The translations under genes were made by a program, and so were the position numbers. A model generated the notes under the pieces. It made no database searches. It was not told the origin of the DNA and saw nothing but the letters and a program-made list of their open reading frames with translations. Positions 1-7,707 of a DNA stretch of 8,445 nucleotides are shown in pieces (the stretch's first letter is position 1; each line of letters begins with the position of its first letter). The stretch lies in assembly GCA_007130555.1 (NCBI GenBank), contig SLSH01000387.1, positions 1 to 8,445 on the forward strand. The letters run 5' to 3'. The DNA comes from Bacteroidales bacterium. Its GTDB lineage: Bacteria > Bacteroidota > Bacteroidia > Bacteroidales > ML635J-15.

Positions 1-788
1 AGAAAATAAAAAAAACAGGAGTGCCAATAATACTCGATTTTGATGATTCTATATGGCTGATGGATGTTTCGGATGCAAATAAAAAAATGGCATGGTTAAA
101 AAATCCTGCAAAAACATCCAAAATTATTGAACTTTCAAACCTTGTAATTACAGGAAATGAGTATTTGCAGAGTTATTCAAAAAAAATTAATAATAATACA
201 ATTATTATTCCTACAACAATAGATACTTCATTATATAAAAAAACACATGCCGGAAAAACGGATGATGATACTGTAATAATCGGATGGTCGGGAAGTATTA
301 CTACTTTAAAACATTTTAAAACTGCTCTTAGGATTTTAATCAAACTTAAGAAAAAATACAGAAAAAAAATAAAAATTGAGGTTATCGGAGATGGAAATTA
401 TGCGAACAGAGTATTGGAAATAAAAGGAAAATGGTGGAAAGCCGAAACAGAAGTTAAAGATTTATCTCGTTTCGATATTGGTATAATGCCACTGCCTGAT
501 GATAAATGGACATGGGGAAAATGCGGATTAAAAGGTCTTCAATATATGGCATTGGAAATACCTACTGTAATGTCGCCCGTAGGAGTTAATACAGAAATAA
601 TCAGGGACGGTGTTAACGGCTTTTTAGCTACTACAGGAGAAGAATGGGTCGAAAAATTATCACTTTTAATTGAATCACCGGAACTTCGCGAAAAACTTGG
701 AAAAGCAGGAAGACAGACAGTTGTCGAAAAATATTCGCTTGAAGCAAATAAACAAAAATGGTTAGATGCTTTTAAATCAGTTCTTTAA
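1..788 (+). CDS. Glycosyltransferase, GT-B fold (GT4/GT1-like), 5'-truncated by the window edge
   Basis: This encodes the C-terminal part of a sugar-nucleotide-dependent glycosyltransferase, probably acting at the cytosolic face of the membrane in polysaccharide or glycan synthesis. The frame is open to the left edge (codons from position 3). The GTG at 21 is therefore probably an internal valine: the residues just before it (KIKKTG) lead naturally into the family motif PIILDFDDSIW. Numbering from that GTG, other signatures are IGWSGS (87-92), which begins the C-terminal Rossmann domain, VIGDGN (121-126), FDIGIMPLPDDKW (151-163) and GKCGLKGLQYMAL (166-178), followed by SPVGVNTEI (185-193). 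The last three form the nucleotide-sugar binding region. A final helix ends in KQKWLDAF. The 255 visible residues compare with roughly 350 or more expected. No membrane segment is seen. The acceptor and donor sugars cannot be deduced. The family call is secure; the role in a particular glycan is inference. Confidence 0.88.
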   Translation, partial: KIKKTGVPIILDFDDSIWLMDVSDANKKMAWLKNPAKTSKIIELSNLVITGNEYLQSYSKKINNNTIIIPTTIDTSLYKKTHAGKTDDDTVIIGWSGSITTLKHFKTALRILIKLKKKYRKKIKIEVIGDGNYANRVLEIKGKWWKAETEVKDLSRFDIGIMPLPDDKWTWGKCGLKGLQYMALEIPTVMSPVGVNTEIIRDGVNGFLATTGEEWVEKLSLLIESPELREKLGKAGRQTVVEKYSLEANKQKWLDAFKSVL

Positions 789-809
789 GCTTTTTAATAT
801 TATAATTTA

Positions 810-1373
810 ATGAGTAGAATTAAAATAATCAAATACGAAGAAGCAACAGACAGACTAAAAGAAATATATGACGACCTGATATGTAAAAGAGGAAAACTTG
901 CAGAAGTCCACTGTATTCAAAGTTTAAGACCCGAAAGTATTGTTAAGCATATCGATTTATATATGGAAATAATGTTTACAAGATCCGAACTGTCTCGTGC
1001 CGAAAGAGAAATGATGGCTGTCGTAGTTTCAGCCGGAAATAAATGCAAATATTGTCAGATACATCATGCAGAAGCATTAAATCATTACTGGAAAAATGAA
1101 AAAAGAGTAGAACAATTAAGAAATGATTATAAACAAGCAGAATTAACAAACAGAGAATTACAACTTTGTGAATTTAGCCATATATTAACTATTAATCCCG
1201 AATTATCAAAAAAAGAAGATATTACAGAACCTTTAAAAAAATCAGGAATTAGCGATAGCGGAATTTTGGATGCCACACTCGTTGTTGCATATTTTAATTT
1301 TGTAAACAGAATTGTTATTGCTTTAGATGTTGAAATTGAAAATAATTCAGAAACAAAGGGATACAAGTATTAA
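810..1373 (+). CDS. AhpD-like / carboxymuconolactone decarboxylase family protein, peroxidase-related
   Basis: This is a 187-residue all-helical protein of the AhpD/CMD superfamily, of the type annotated as peroxidase-related enzyme. The diagnostic motif is CKYCQIHHAEAL at residues 79-90. Cys79 and Cys82 form the redox pair, with His86 at the position of the family's proton-relay histidine. The preceding helix has the family pattern LSRAEREMMAVVVSA (61-75). Family members use the CxxC to reduce a peroxiredoxin or to decompose alkyl hydroperoxides; no partner peroxiredoxin is visible in the window. The size is typical of this subgroup. There is no signal peptide, so it should be cytosolic. The ATG at 810 has no Shine-Dalgarno sequence and lies 21 bp after the glycosyltransferase stop, with no promoter visible between them, so co-transcription is likely. 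The substrate is unknown. Confidence 0.85.
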   Translation: MSRIKIIKYEEATDRLKEIYDDLICKRGKLAEVHCIQSLRPESIVKHIDLYMEIMFTRSELSRAEREMMAVVVSAGNKCKYCQIHHAEALNHYWKNEKRVEQLRNDYKQAELTNRELQLCEFSHILTINPELSKKEDITEPLKKSGISDSGILDATLVVAYFNFVNRIVIALDVEIENNSETKGYKY

Positions 1374-1403
1374 TCCTGTGTTTTTAAAATCACCCGAAAT
1401 CAA

Positions 1404-1943
1404 ATGAAAAAAAGAACTTTCATTTCAATAGATATTCCAAAAGAAATTCAAAAGGAAATTGTAAAAATACAAGAAAAACTCCCGGGATTTATCGGCAAAA
1501 AAACAAAACCCGAAAATTTGCATCTAACATTAAAATTCCTTGGAGAGACGGAAGAAGAGCATATTTATAAAGTAACAGAAATGCTTAAAGAAATTAAAGC
1601 AAGCAAGTATGAAACCGAAGCCAAATATATAGGAGTTTTTTCCGAAAAATTTATCAGAATAATATGGATACATTTAACAAATTGCAATATATTACAAGAA
1701 AAAATTGATACCGCACTTTCCTCTCTGTTTGAAAAAGAAACAAGATTTATGAGCCATCTCACCATTGCCAGAGTTAAATCGGTAAAAAACAAAAAAGATT
1801 TTTTAGAAATTTTGCAAAATATAGAATTTCCAAAAATCAGTTTTATTGTGGATAATTTCAGGTTTAAAGAATCTATATTAACAAAAGACGGTCCAATTTA
1901 TAAAACTATTGAAGAATATAAATTTATTGATTCTGATATTTGA
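1404..1943 (+). CDS. thpR: RNA 2',3'-cyclic phosphodiesterase, 2H phosphoesterase (LigT/ThpR family)
   Basis: This is a 179-residue cytosolic protein of the 2H phosphoesterase superfamily, which opens 2',3'-cyclic phosphate ends of RNA. Both catalytic HxTx motifs are present: HLTL at residues 40-43, within ENLHLTLKFLGE, and HLTI at 118-121, followed by ARVK with the usual conserved arginine. The N-terminus RTFISIDIP is the standard first strand of the fold, which supports the ATG at 1404. Length and motif spacing match bacterial ThpR, and nothing is missing. The gene follows the AhpD-like gene by 30 bp in the same direction and may share its transcript. Homologues can also act as RNA ligases in vitro (the old LigT name), but the physiological substrate is unclear. 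No hairpin terminator is visible after the stop. Confidence 0.9.
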   Translation: MKKRTFISIDIPKEIQKEIVKIQEKLPGFIGKKTKPENLHLTLKFLGETEEEHIYKVTEMLKEIKASKYETEAKYIGVFSEKFIRIIWIHLTNCNILQEKIDTALSSLFEKETRFMSHLTIARVKSVKNKKDFLEILQNIEFPKISFIVDNFRFKESILTKDGPIYKTIEEYKFIDSDI

Positions 1944-2020
1944 AATTATAAAAATAATACCCCGTCTGTAAAATAAAATTATCAAAAAAGTATTATATAA
2001 TAATGAAGCAATTCATACAA

Positions 2021-2052
2021 TTTGGTTTAGTATCGAAAAAAAACTACTTTTG
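2021..2052 (+). promoter_or_regulatory. Bacteroidetes-type promoter upstream of gldF
   Basis: TTTG at 2021-2024 and TACTTTTG at 2045-2052 are separated by exactly 20 bp. This matches in full the published Bacteroides -33/-7 consensus TTTG-N19-21-TAnnTTTG. Transcription would begin around 2057-2061, leaving a leader of about 25 nt before the gldF ATG at 2084. It lies in the only sizeable gap (1944-2083) between thpR and gldF and would drive gldF-gldG-DUF4340, possibly through dnaN. The rest of this 140-bp gap shows no ORF or hairpin. Confidence 0.72.
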
Positions 2053-2083
2053 TAATTGAATTTTGTAAAATACAATGCGATAA

Positions 2084-2815
2084 ATGAGGGTGCTTTTTTA
2101 TAAAGAGATTAAAGAATTTTTCAACTCGGTTACGGGATATCTGGTTGTAATAATATTCTTGTTAATCAACAGTATGTTTATGTGGATATTTAAAGGAGGA
2201 TTTAATGTTTTTGATATTGGTTTTGCAAATTTAGATACATTGTTTATTATTTCGCCATGGGTGTTTTTGTTTCTGGTACCCGCTATTACCATGAATGTTT
2301 TTTCGGGAGAAATAAGAACAGGCACAATAGAATTATTATTAACCAGACCTTTGTCGGAATTGCAAATTGTAATGGCAAAATATTTGGCTTCGGTTATTTT
2401 GGTTTTAATCGCTTTAGTACCCACATTGTTTTATTTAGTTTCAATAAATTATCTGGCAGATCCTGTCGGCAATGTTGACTATGGTGCAATTTTCGGGTCA
2501 TACATCGGCTTGTTCTTCCTTGCTGCGATATATTCTGCAATAGGAGTATTCGCATCATCGCTAACTTCTAACTCTGTTATTGCATTTTTACTGAGTGTAT
2601 TATTTTGCTATGTCTTTTTTTTAGGGTTTGATAATTTGGCACAATTAACTTTGTCGGGGAAAGTGTCAGACTTTGTGATTTCTTTAGGAATAAACGACCA
2701 TTACAGATCTATGAGCAGAGGAGTTATTGATACCAGAGATGTAATATATTTCTTAAGTGTAATAAGTATTTTTATTTTTTTAACAAAATTGAGGCTTGAA
2801 AGTCGTAAATGGTAA
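2084..2815 (+). CDS. gldF: GldF, ABC-2 type permease of the gliding-associated ABC transporter
   Basis: This is an integral inner-membrane permease of 243 residues with about six hydrophobic segments, near 17-36, 52-71, 97-121, 134-158, 164-184 and 219-236. The hallmark is the cytoplasmic segment GEIRTGTIELLLTRPLS (75-91), followed by the AKYLAS start of TM3. It is conserved in ABC-2 and GldF permeases and contacts the ATPase. The opening FYKEIKEFFNSVTGYL is typical of GldF. In gliding Bacteroidetes GldF works with GldA (ATPase) and GldG. Homologues also occur in non-gliding species, where the transported substrate is unknown, so the name does not prove motility. gldG follows after 9 bp, indicating an operon and a complex. 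No ATPase gene lies in the window. The ATG at 2084 fits the upstream promoter and the family N-terminus. Confidence 0.9.
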   Translation: MRVLFYKEIKEFFNSVTGYLVVIIFLLINSMFMWIFKGGFNVFDIGFANLDTLFIISPWVFLFLVPAITMNVFSGEIRTGTIELLLTRPLSELQIVMAKYLASVILVLIALVPTLFYLVSINYLADPVGNVDYGAIFGSYIGLFFLAAIYSAIGVFASSLTSNSVIAFLLSVLFCYVFFLGFDNLAQLTLSGKVSDFVISLGINDHYRSMSRGVIDTRDVIYFLSVISIFIFLTKLRLESRKW

Positions 2816-2824
2816 TAATACTAA

Positions 2825-4606
2825 ATGGAAAAAAAAGCTAAAAATACTCGCAAAGGAATTAAAAAGCATAATATTATTCAACTAATATTAATACTTTTAA
2901 TAATAGCCGTTGTAAATATATTATCATCTTTGACTTTTAGTCGTTTTGATTTGACTAAAGAAAAAAGATTTTCAATCAGCCCTATTTCAAAAGAAGTTTT
3001 AGAAGAATTAGACGATTTTGTTTATATTGAAGTTTTTCTTGAAGCTGATGATATGCCTGTTCACCTGATAAGGTATCGCAGAGTTTTATATGAATTTTTA
3101 GATAATTTGTCGTATCATTCTGACTATATTGACTTTGAATTTAAAAATCCTTTTAAACACGGAGACCCTCAAACAAACAGAGAAGTCCACTATCAACTTT
3201 ACGAAAAAGGACTGAGTCCTTCTTATATCAGGCAAACACAAGACGGAGGAGTTTCCGAAAAAGTAATTTTTGCAGGAGCATTAGTTAAATATAAGGGGAG
3301 GGAATTTCCCATAAATTTACTAAGCACACATCAGTTAAATGTTGAACAATTTGCAGGATTTAGTGAAACAGAATTGGAAAGAGATTTTATACATGCTATA
3401 TGGATGCTTACAAGACCGGGGTTACAGAAAATTGCTTTTCTTGAAGAAAACGAAGAACTGAACGAGTATGAAGCATGGGAAATAATGACGGAATTAGTCA
3501 GATATTATGATATTGACAGGCTTAAAATGAATAATATAATTGACGCATTAGACGGGTACTGTGCCGTAGTTATAGCAAAACCAAAAAAACGATTTACAGA
3601 ACGTCAAAAATTTATTATAGACCAATATATAATGAACGGCGGAAAAGTATTGTGGCTGGTTGAATGGATGCATATTGATATGGATAGCCTGTCGCATAAA
3701 CCTTACGAAATGGCAATGCTTCGGGATATTAATTTATCCGATATGTTGTTTAATTACGGAGTAAGAATTAATCCCGATTTAATTCAGGATTTACGATGCT
3801 TAAAAATTCCCGTTGTTGTTAATACAGTAGCAGGGAAACCCGAATTTGCACCAATGCCCTGGTATTATTTTCCGTTAATAATACCCGACACTTTGCTTAA
3901 TCACCCGTTAGTCAGAAATGTAGAACCTATGAGAACCCACTTTGTCAGTAGTATTGATACGGTAGGATTGGACCCGAATATTAAAAAAACAGTTTTATTA
4001 AGAACTTCCCGATATTCCAAAACACTTATACATCCTATTCAGGTAAGCTTGGAAATACTTCGGAGAGAACCCGAAATAGCAACTTTTAATCAGCCTCATA
4101 GACCTATGGCAGTATTGCTTGAAGGAGTTTTTACCTCTAATTATAAAAACAGATTAACCCCCGAATTTACCGAAAGTGAAGATTATGATTATAAAGAAAC
4201 CAGTGTGCCAACACAAATGATAGTTATTTCTGACGGTGATTTTATTAGAAACGAAATTAAAAGAAAAGGAGATAAAGTACAAACATTTCCGCTCGGATAT
4301 GACAAATACTACGAACAGCAATTTACCCCAGGGAATGTTCAGTTCATTCTTAATTGTATTAATTATCTTTGTGCAGATAACGACTTGATTTCTTTGCGTA
4401 TGAGAGAACAAACTATCAGGGTTTTGGACAATACAAAAGTCCGCAAAACTTCTGGTACCTGGACATGGATAAATTCCGTAATTCCGATTTTGATATTAAT
4501 GATAATCGGAACGATTATTATAGTTCTTAGAAAAATAAGATATCAAAAAATAGAATCCGTAAGTAAATTCAAAAAAACAATTCATGATTTTTTAAAGAAA
4601 AATTAA
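2825..4606 (+). CDS. gldG: GldG, auxiliary membrane-anchored component of the Gld ABC transporter
   Basis: This 593-residue protein has one N-terminal membrane anchor (about 17-37) and one C-terminal anchor (about 549-568), with a large extracytoplasmic domain between them. Family signatures are in order: FSRFDLTKEKRFSISP (38-53) just after the first anchor, the IFT52/ABC_transp_aux-like core with DQYIMNGGKVLWLVE (266-280), then VISDGDFIRNE (467-477), and NVQFILNCINYLCADNDLISLR (504-525) before the second anchor. This is the GldG architecture. The protein is thought to assemble with the GldF permease; its precise role (substrate handling or coupling) is not established for the family. It starts 9 bp after gldF and ends 4 bp before the DUF4340-like gene, so the three are almost certainly one operon. 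The basic lysine-rich N-terminal tail is consistent with a cytoplasmic start. Length is near the upper end for GldG. Confidence 0.9.
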   Translation: MEKKAKNTRKGIKKHNIIQLILILLIIAVVNILSSLTFSRFDLTKEKRFSISPISKEVLEELDDFVYIEVFLEADDMPVHLIRYRRVLYEFLDNLSYHSDYIDFEFKNPFKHGDPQTNREVHYQLYEKGLSPSYIRQTQDGGVSEKVIFAGALVKYKGREFPINLLSTHQLNVEQFAGFSETELERDFIHAIWMLTRPGLQKIAFLEENEELNEYEAWEIMTELVRYYDIDRLKMNNIIDALDGYCAVVIAKPKKRFTERQKFIIDQYIMNGGKVLWLVEWMHIDMDSLSHKPYEMAMLRDINLSDMLFNYGVRINPDLIQDLRCLKIPVVVNTVAGKPEFAPMPWYYFPLIIPDTLLNHPLVRNVEPMRTHFVSSIDTVGLDPNIKKTVLLRTSRYSKTLIHPIQVSLEILRREPEIATFNQPHRPMAVLLEGVFTSNYKNRLTPEFTESEDYDYKETSVPTQMIVISDGDFIRNEIKRKGDKVQTFPLGYDKYYEQQFTPGNVQFILNCINYLCADNDLISLRMREQTIRVLDNTKVRKTSGTWTWINSVIPILILMIIGTIIIVLRKIRYQKIESVSKFKKTIHDFLKKN

Positions 4607-4610
4607 AAAA

Positions 4611-5654
4611 ATGAAAAAAACAAATTATATTATTTTGGGAGTTTTAGTTGGATTAATAATAGTTATTATAATTATATATAATTCAGGGAAAGACACCGAA
4701 CAACGTGTTCTCAGAGATTTTTTTATTGAAGATACCGCCTCGATTAACAAGATATTTCTGGTAGATAAGCGAAATCAGGAGATTACACTAAAAAGACAAA
4801 ATGGATACTGGACAGTTAATGATAGATACAGAGCACGAAGAGATCTGGTAAACTTACTATTAGAAACTTTTAGAAGAATGGAAATATCCTCTCCGGTTCC
4901 TAAAGAAAAATATGACTATGTATTAAGATCAATAAGTGTTAAAGGAATTAAGTGTGAAATTTATCAGAATAACAGATTGTCAAAAACTTATTATGTCGGC
5001 GGGGTTACTCAGGATAATACAGGAACTTATATGATAATGGAAAACTCTGATGTCCCTTTTGTTGTACATATCCCCGGGTTCAGCGGGTATCTAACGGTCA
5101 GATACAACACATTTATTAACGAATGGAGAGAAAGAATAGTTTTTAATTATCATGTAAATGATATTCATAAAATATATGTTGAATATCCCGATAATTTGAA
5201 TGAATCTTTTATTGCTATTAATAACGGAAATAATCAATTTGACCTAAAAACAATTAATAATCAAAACGTAACATTCCCGTTTGATACAATAAAAGTTAAA
5301 GAATTTATTTCACGATGTAAATTTATCGGTTTCGAAGCATATATTAAAGAAGAAATTCAAAAAAAGATAATTGACAGTCTAAAAAATGAACCTGTTGTCA
5401 GTAAATTTACGATAGAAGATTTTAACGGAGAAAAAAAATCAATGAAAACATATTACCGCCAAAATATTGAACAGGCATTTGATGATGAAGGAATTTTGTA
5501 TGATTTCGATTTAGAAAGACTATATGCTGTAATACAAGGAGGAGAGGAAGTCGTTTTAATACAATACTATATAATTGACCCCATTAGTTTTAAAAAATCA
5601 TTTTTTAGAGCCAAAAATATTGAACAAGCAATGTTAATAAAATCTGATTTTTGA
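4611..5654 (+). CDS. DUF4340-like membrane-anchored protein, partner of gldFG
   Basis: This 347-residue protein has a short basic N-terminus, one strongly hydrophobic segment (about 6-23) and a soluble extracytoplasmic remainder. The region with KIFLVDKRNQEITLKRQNGYWTVN-like layout (47-70), a conserved-type Trp at 67, a basic DRYRARRDLVNLLLETF segment (71-87) and a strand pair near 125-145 (YYVGG, GTYMIMEN) is the usual appearance of DUF4340 proteins. These commonly sit next to GldG-like auxiliary proteins in ABC operons. Family membership is recognised by pattern and context, not by a search. It starts 4 bp after gldG, so translational coupling and a shared complex are likely. Its biochemical role is unknown. 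There is no lipobox; the hydrophobic segment should remain as an anchor. Confidence 0.75.
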   Translation: MKKTNYIILGVLVGLIIVIIIIYNSGKDTEQRVLRDFFIEDTASINKIFLVDKRNQEITLKRQNGYWTVNDRYRARRDLVNLLLETFRRMEISSPVPKEKYDYVLRSISVKGIKCEIYQNNRLSKTYYVGGVTQDNTGTYMIMENSDVPFVVHIPGFSGYLTVRYNTFINEWRERIVFNYHVNDIHKIYVEYPDNLNESFIAINNGNNQFDLKTINNQNVTFPFDTIKVKEFISRCKFIGFEAYIKEEIQKKIIDSLKNEPVVSKFTIEDFNGEKKSMKTYYRQNIEQAFDDEGILYDFDLERLYAVIQGGEEVVLIQYYIIDPISFKKSFFRAKNIEQAMLIKSDF

Positions 5655-5677
5655 TAAAAATTTTAGTGTTATTTTTC
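5650..5677 (+). promoter_or_regulatory. Weak candidate promoter for dnaN
   Basis: TTTG at 5650-5653, overlapping the end of the upstream gene, is followed 16 bp later by TATTTTTC at 5670-5677. The second element differs from TAnnTTTG only at the last base, but the spacing is shorter than the usual 19-21 bp. If used, the leader would be about 45 nt. I list it because it is the only candidate in the dnaN upstream gap; the AT richness makes chance matches easy. Confidence 0.25.
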
Positions 5678-5726
5678 GTTTTTAATATTTAATTTTAGGT
5701 TTTTAATATTTTAATAAATTTATATT

Positions 5727-6857
5727 ATGAATTTTGTTATATCAAGTTCTCATCTTTTAGGACATTTACAATTGGTAAGTAAAGTTGTAGGAGCAAAAAA
5801 TGCATTACCGATTTTAGATAATTTATTGTTTGACATAAAAGGAAAAACTCTTCAGGTAACTGCCAGTGATTTGGAAAGTACTTTAACAAGCAAATTAGAA
5901 CTGGAAACAGTAGAAGGCGAAGGAATTATTGCTATTGATGCAAAAAGAATACTGGAAATTTTAAAAGAATTTCCCGAACAACCATTAAATTTTAATATTG
6001 ATACGGAAAGCTTAAAAATTGATATAATTTCGGAAAACGGAAAGTATTCTCTTATAGGTCAAAGCGGAGACGAATTCCCTCAAATTCCTGCTATAAAATC
6101 TGATAATGTAAACAGAATAGATATGTCTCCGGATATTTTATATAGTGGAATATCATCTGCAATTTTTGCAACGGGAGAAGATGAATTAAGACCTGTTATG
6201 AATGGAATTTTTATTGAACTAACAACATCAGGGATTACTTTTGTTGCGACAGATGCCCATAAACTAGTACGATACAAAAGAAAAGAAATAAAAGCAGAAA
6301 CCGAATCAGCATTTATTTTACCGAAAAAACCTGCAGCAATATTAAAGGGAATTCTGCCAAAAGCATTTTCCGATATCACTTTAGAGTTTGATAATAAGAA
6401 TGCATTTTTTAATTTCGAAGGATTCCAATTGGTTTGCAGACTTGTCGAAGGAGTATATCCAAGCTACGATTCCGTAATTCCAAAAGACAATCCGAATAAA
6501 ATGATTGTTGACAGAGTGGAATTTTACAGTACCATGAAAAGAGTTTCAATTTTTTCAAATCAGGCAAGTAATTTGGTGGCATTATCAATTAGCGGGAACC
6601 AACTAACAATATCGGCTCAGGATATAGACTATTCAATATCCGGACAGGAAACAATCAATTGCCAGTACTCAGGTGACGAAATGCAGATAGGTTTTAAATC
6701 AAACTTTTTTATAGATATTTTACATAATCTGTCAACAACCGAAATTGTTTTGGAATTATCAGATCCGACTAGAGCAGGAATTATCCTGCCTAAAGACAAC
6801 GATAACCAGGATGAGGAAATTCTTATGTTGATTATGCCGATGATGATTAATTCTTAA
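5727..6857 (+). CDS. dnaN: DNA polymerase III beta subunit (sliding clamp)
   Basis: This is a full-length 376-residue processivity clamp. As a homodimeric ring it encircles DNA and tethers polymerase III and many repair enzymes. Three clamp domains are evident: about 1-120, 128-245 and 250-376. Landmarks are ALPILDNLLFD (27-37), RPVMNGIFIE (155-164), FVATDAHKLVR (172-182), LVEGVYPSYDSVIP (239-252) and the C-terminal MPM (370-372), which lines the hydrophobic pocket that receives clamp-binding peptides. The usual C-terminal MPMRL-type ending is MPMMINS here, a modest variation. The ATG at 5727 gives the standard N-terminus. It lies 72 bp after the DUF4340-like gene. The gap is AT-only in character and holds at best a weak promoter, so it may be partly transcribed from the gldF promoter. 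An intrinsic terminator follows. Confidence 0.97.
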   Translation: MNFVISSSHLLGHLQLVSKVVGAKNALPILDNLLFDIKGKTLQVTASDLESTLTSKLELETVEGEGIIAIDAKRILEILKEFPEQPLNFNIDTESLKIDIISENGKYSLIGQSGDEFPQIPAIKSDNVNRIDMSPDILYSGISSAIFATGEDELRPVMNGIFIELTTSGITFVATDAHKLVRYKRKEIKAETESAFILPKKPAAILKGILPKAFSDITLEFDNKNAFFNFEGFQLVCRLVEGVYPSYDSVIPKDNPNKMIVDRVEFYSTMKRVSIFSNQASNLVALSISGNQLTISAQDIDYSISGQETINCQYSGDEMQIGFKSNFFIDILHNLSTTEIVLELSDPTRAGIILPKDNDNQDEEILMLIMPMMINS

Positions 6858-6872
6858 TAATTTTATAAATTC

Positions 6873-6901
6873 AAAAAAGGGGCAAATGCCCCTTTTTTTT
6901 T
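6873..6901 (+). terminator. Intrinsic terminator after dnaN
   Basis: The structure has an A6 tract (6873-6878), a GGGGC/GCCCC stem (6879-6883 with 6888-6892) closing an AAAT loop, then nine T residues (6893-6901). The flanking A and T tracts pair and lengthen the stem to 11 bp. It is a textbook rho-independent terminator, and its symmetry means it could also work on the minus strand. It begins 15 bp after the dnaN stop and ends 14 bp before the exonuclease ATG. Confidence 0.9.
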
Positions 6902-6915
6902 AAAAAATAAATATA

Positions 6916-7683
6916 ATGAAAATTAAACTAAAAAAACCAATTGTGTTTTTCGACCTTGAAACAACAGGTATAAATCCCGGCTCGGACAGGATAGTAGAAA
7001 TTTCTCTATTAAAAATATTTACAAATGGCAAAGAAGAACAAAAAACATACAGAGTAAATCCTAAAATGGATATTCCTGAATCTGCTTCCGACATTCACGG
7101 GATTATAAACGAAGATATTAAAGATGCCCCTGAATTTAAAATGATTGCAAATGATTTAAAAGCATTTATCGAAGATGCCGATCTCGCTGGTTTTAATTCA
7201 AATAAATTTGATATCCCTCTGTTAGCAGAAGAATTTTTAAGAGCAGAAACAGAAATAGATTTAAAAAAAAGAAATTTTGTTGATGTTCAGGTTTTATTTA
7301 TGAAAAAAGAACCGCGAACACTTACGGCAGCATATAAATTTTATTGCAATAAAGAAATACAGGAAGCACATACTGCCGAGGCAGACACAAAAACAACTTT
7401 TGAAATATTTAAAGCTCAATTGGAAAGATATGATGACTTAGGAGAAACTATCGAAGAAATTTCGGAGTTTTCGTCACATAATAAAAATGCCGATTTTGCA
7501 GGCAGACTAATTTACGATGATAACAATAATATTTGTATAAATTTCGGGAAATATAAAGGGAAAAAATTAGAAGATATTCTTAAAAATGATCCGGGATATT
7601 ACGGATGGATACAAAAAGGAGATTTTCCGCTTTATACAAAAAAAATATTTACCGAAGTTCTTCTTAAATCAAAAATGAAATAA
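6916..7683 (+). CDS. DEDDh 3'-5' exonuclease (DnaQ/ExoX-like) with ExoX-type C-terminal module
   Basis: This is a 255-residue cytosolic nuclease. The exonuclease domain spans about 8-170 with all metal ligands visible: Asp13 and Glu15 in FFDLETTG (Exo I), Asp99 in FNSNKFDIPLL (Exo II), and His152 with Asp157 in HTAEAD (Exo III, DEDDh type). It should therefore be catalytically competent. After a linker, residues about 206-245 (INFGKYKGKKLEDI, then YYGWI and the DFPLYTK segment) match the small C-terminal module of ExoX-like proteins, which is thought to help bind DNA. Related enzymes remove 3' ends in repair or proofreading. Adjacency to dnaN suggests a DNA repair or replication role, but that is inference. 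The ATG at 6916 is only 14 bp after the dnaN terminator, leaving no room for a separate promoter between them. It faces a convergent lipoprotein gene 24 bp beyond its stop. Confidence 0.92.
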   Translation: MKIKLKKPIVFFDLETTGINPGSDRIVEISLLKIFTNGKEEQKTYRVNPKMDIPESASDIHGIINEDIKDAPEFKMIANDLKAFIEDADLAGFNSNKFDIPLLAEEFLRAETEIDLKKRNFVDVQVLFMKKEPRTLTAAYKFYCNKEIQEAHTAEADTKTTFEIFKAQLERYDDLGETIEEISEFSSHNKNADFAGRLIYDDNNNICINFGKYKGKKLEDILKNDPGYYGWIQKGDFPLYTKKIFTEVLLKSKMK

Positions 7684-7707
7684 AAAATACGGGCAAATCC
7701 ATTTTTT

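Noticed and set aside
1127..1366. Minus-strand open frame of 79 codons opposite the AhpD-like gene
   Set aside because: It lies wholly inside a recognised gene, has no family features and no promoter; it is a shadow of the coding strand.
1944..2020. Terminator or riboswitch after thpR
   Set aside because: No hairpin with a T-run and no structured GC-rich aptamer-like segment is visible; CCCCGTC near 1961-1967 has no pairing partner.
2098..2424. Minus-strand open frame of 108 codons opposite gldF
   Set aside because: gldF is clearly recognised on the plus strand; the antisense frame has no recognisable motifs.
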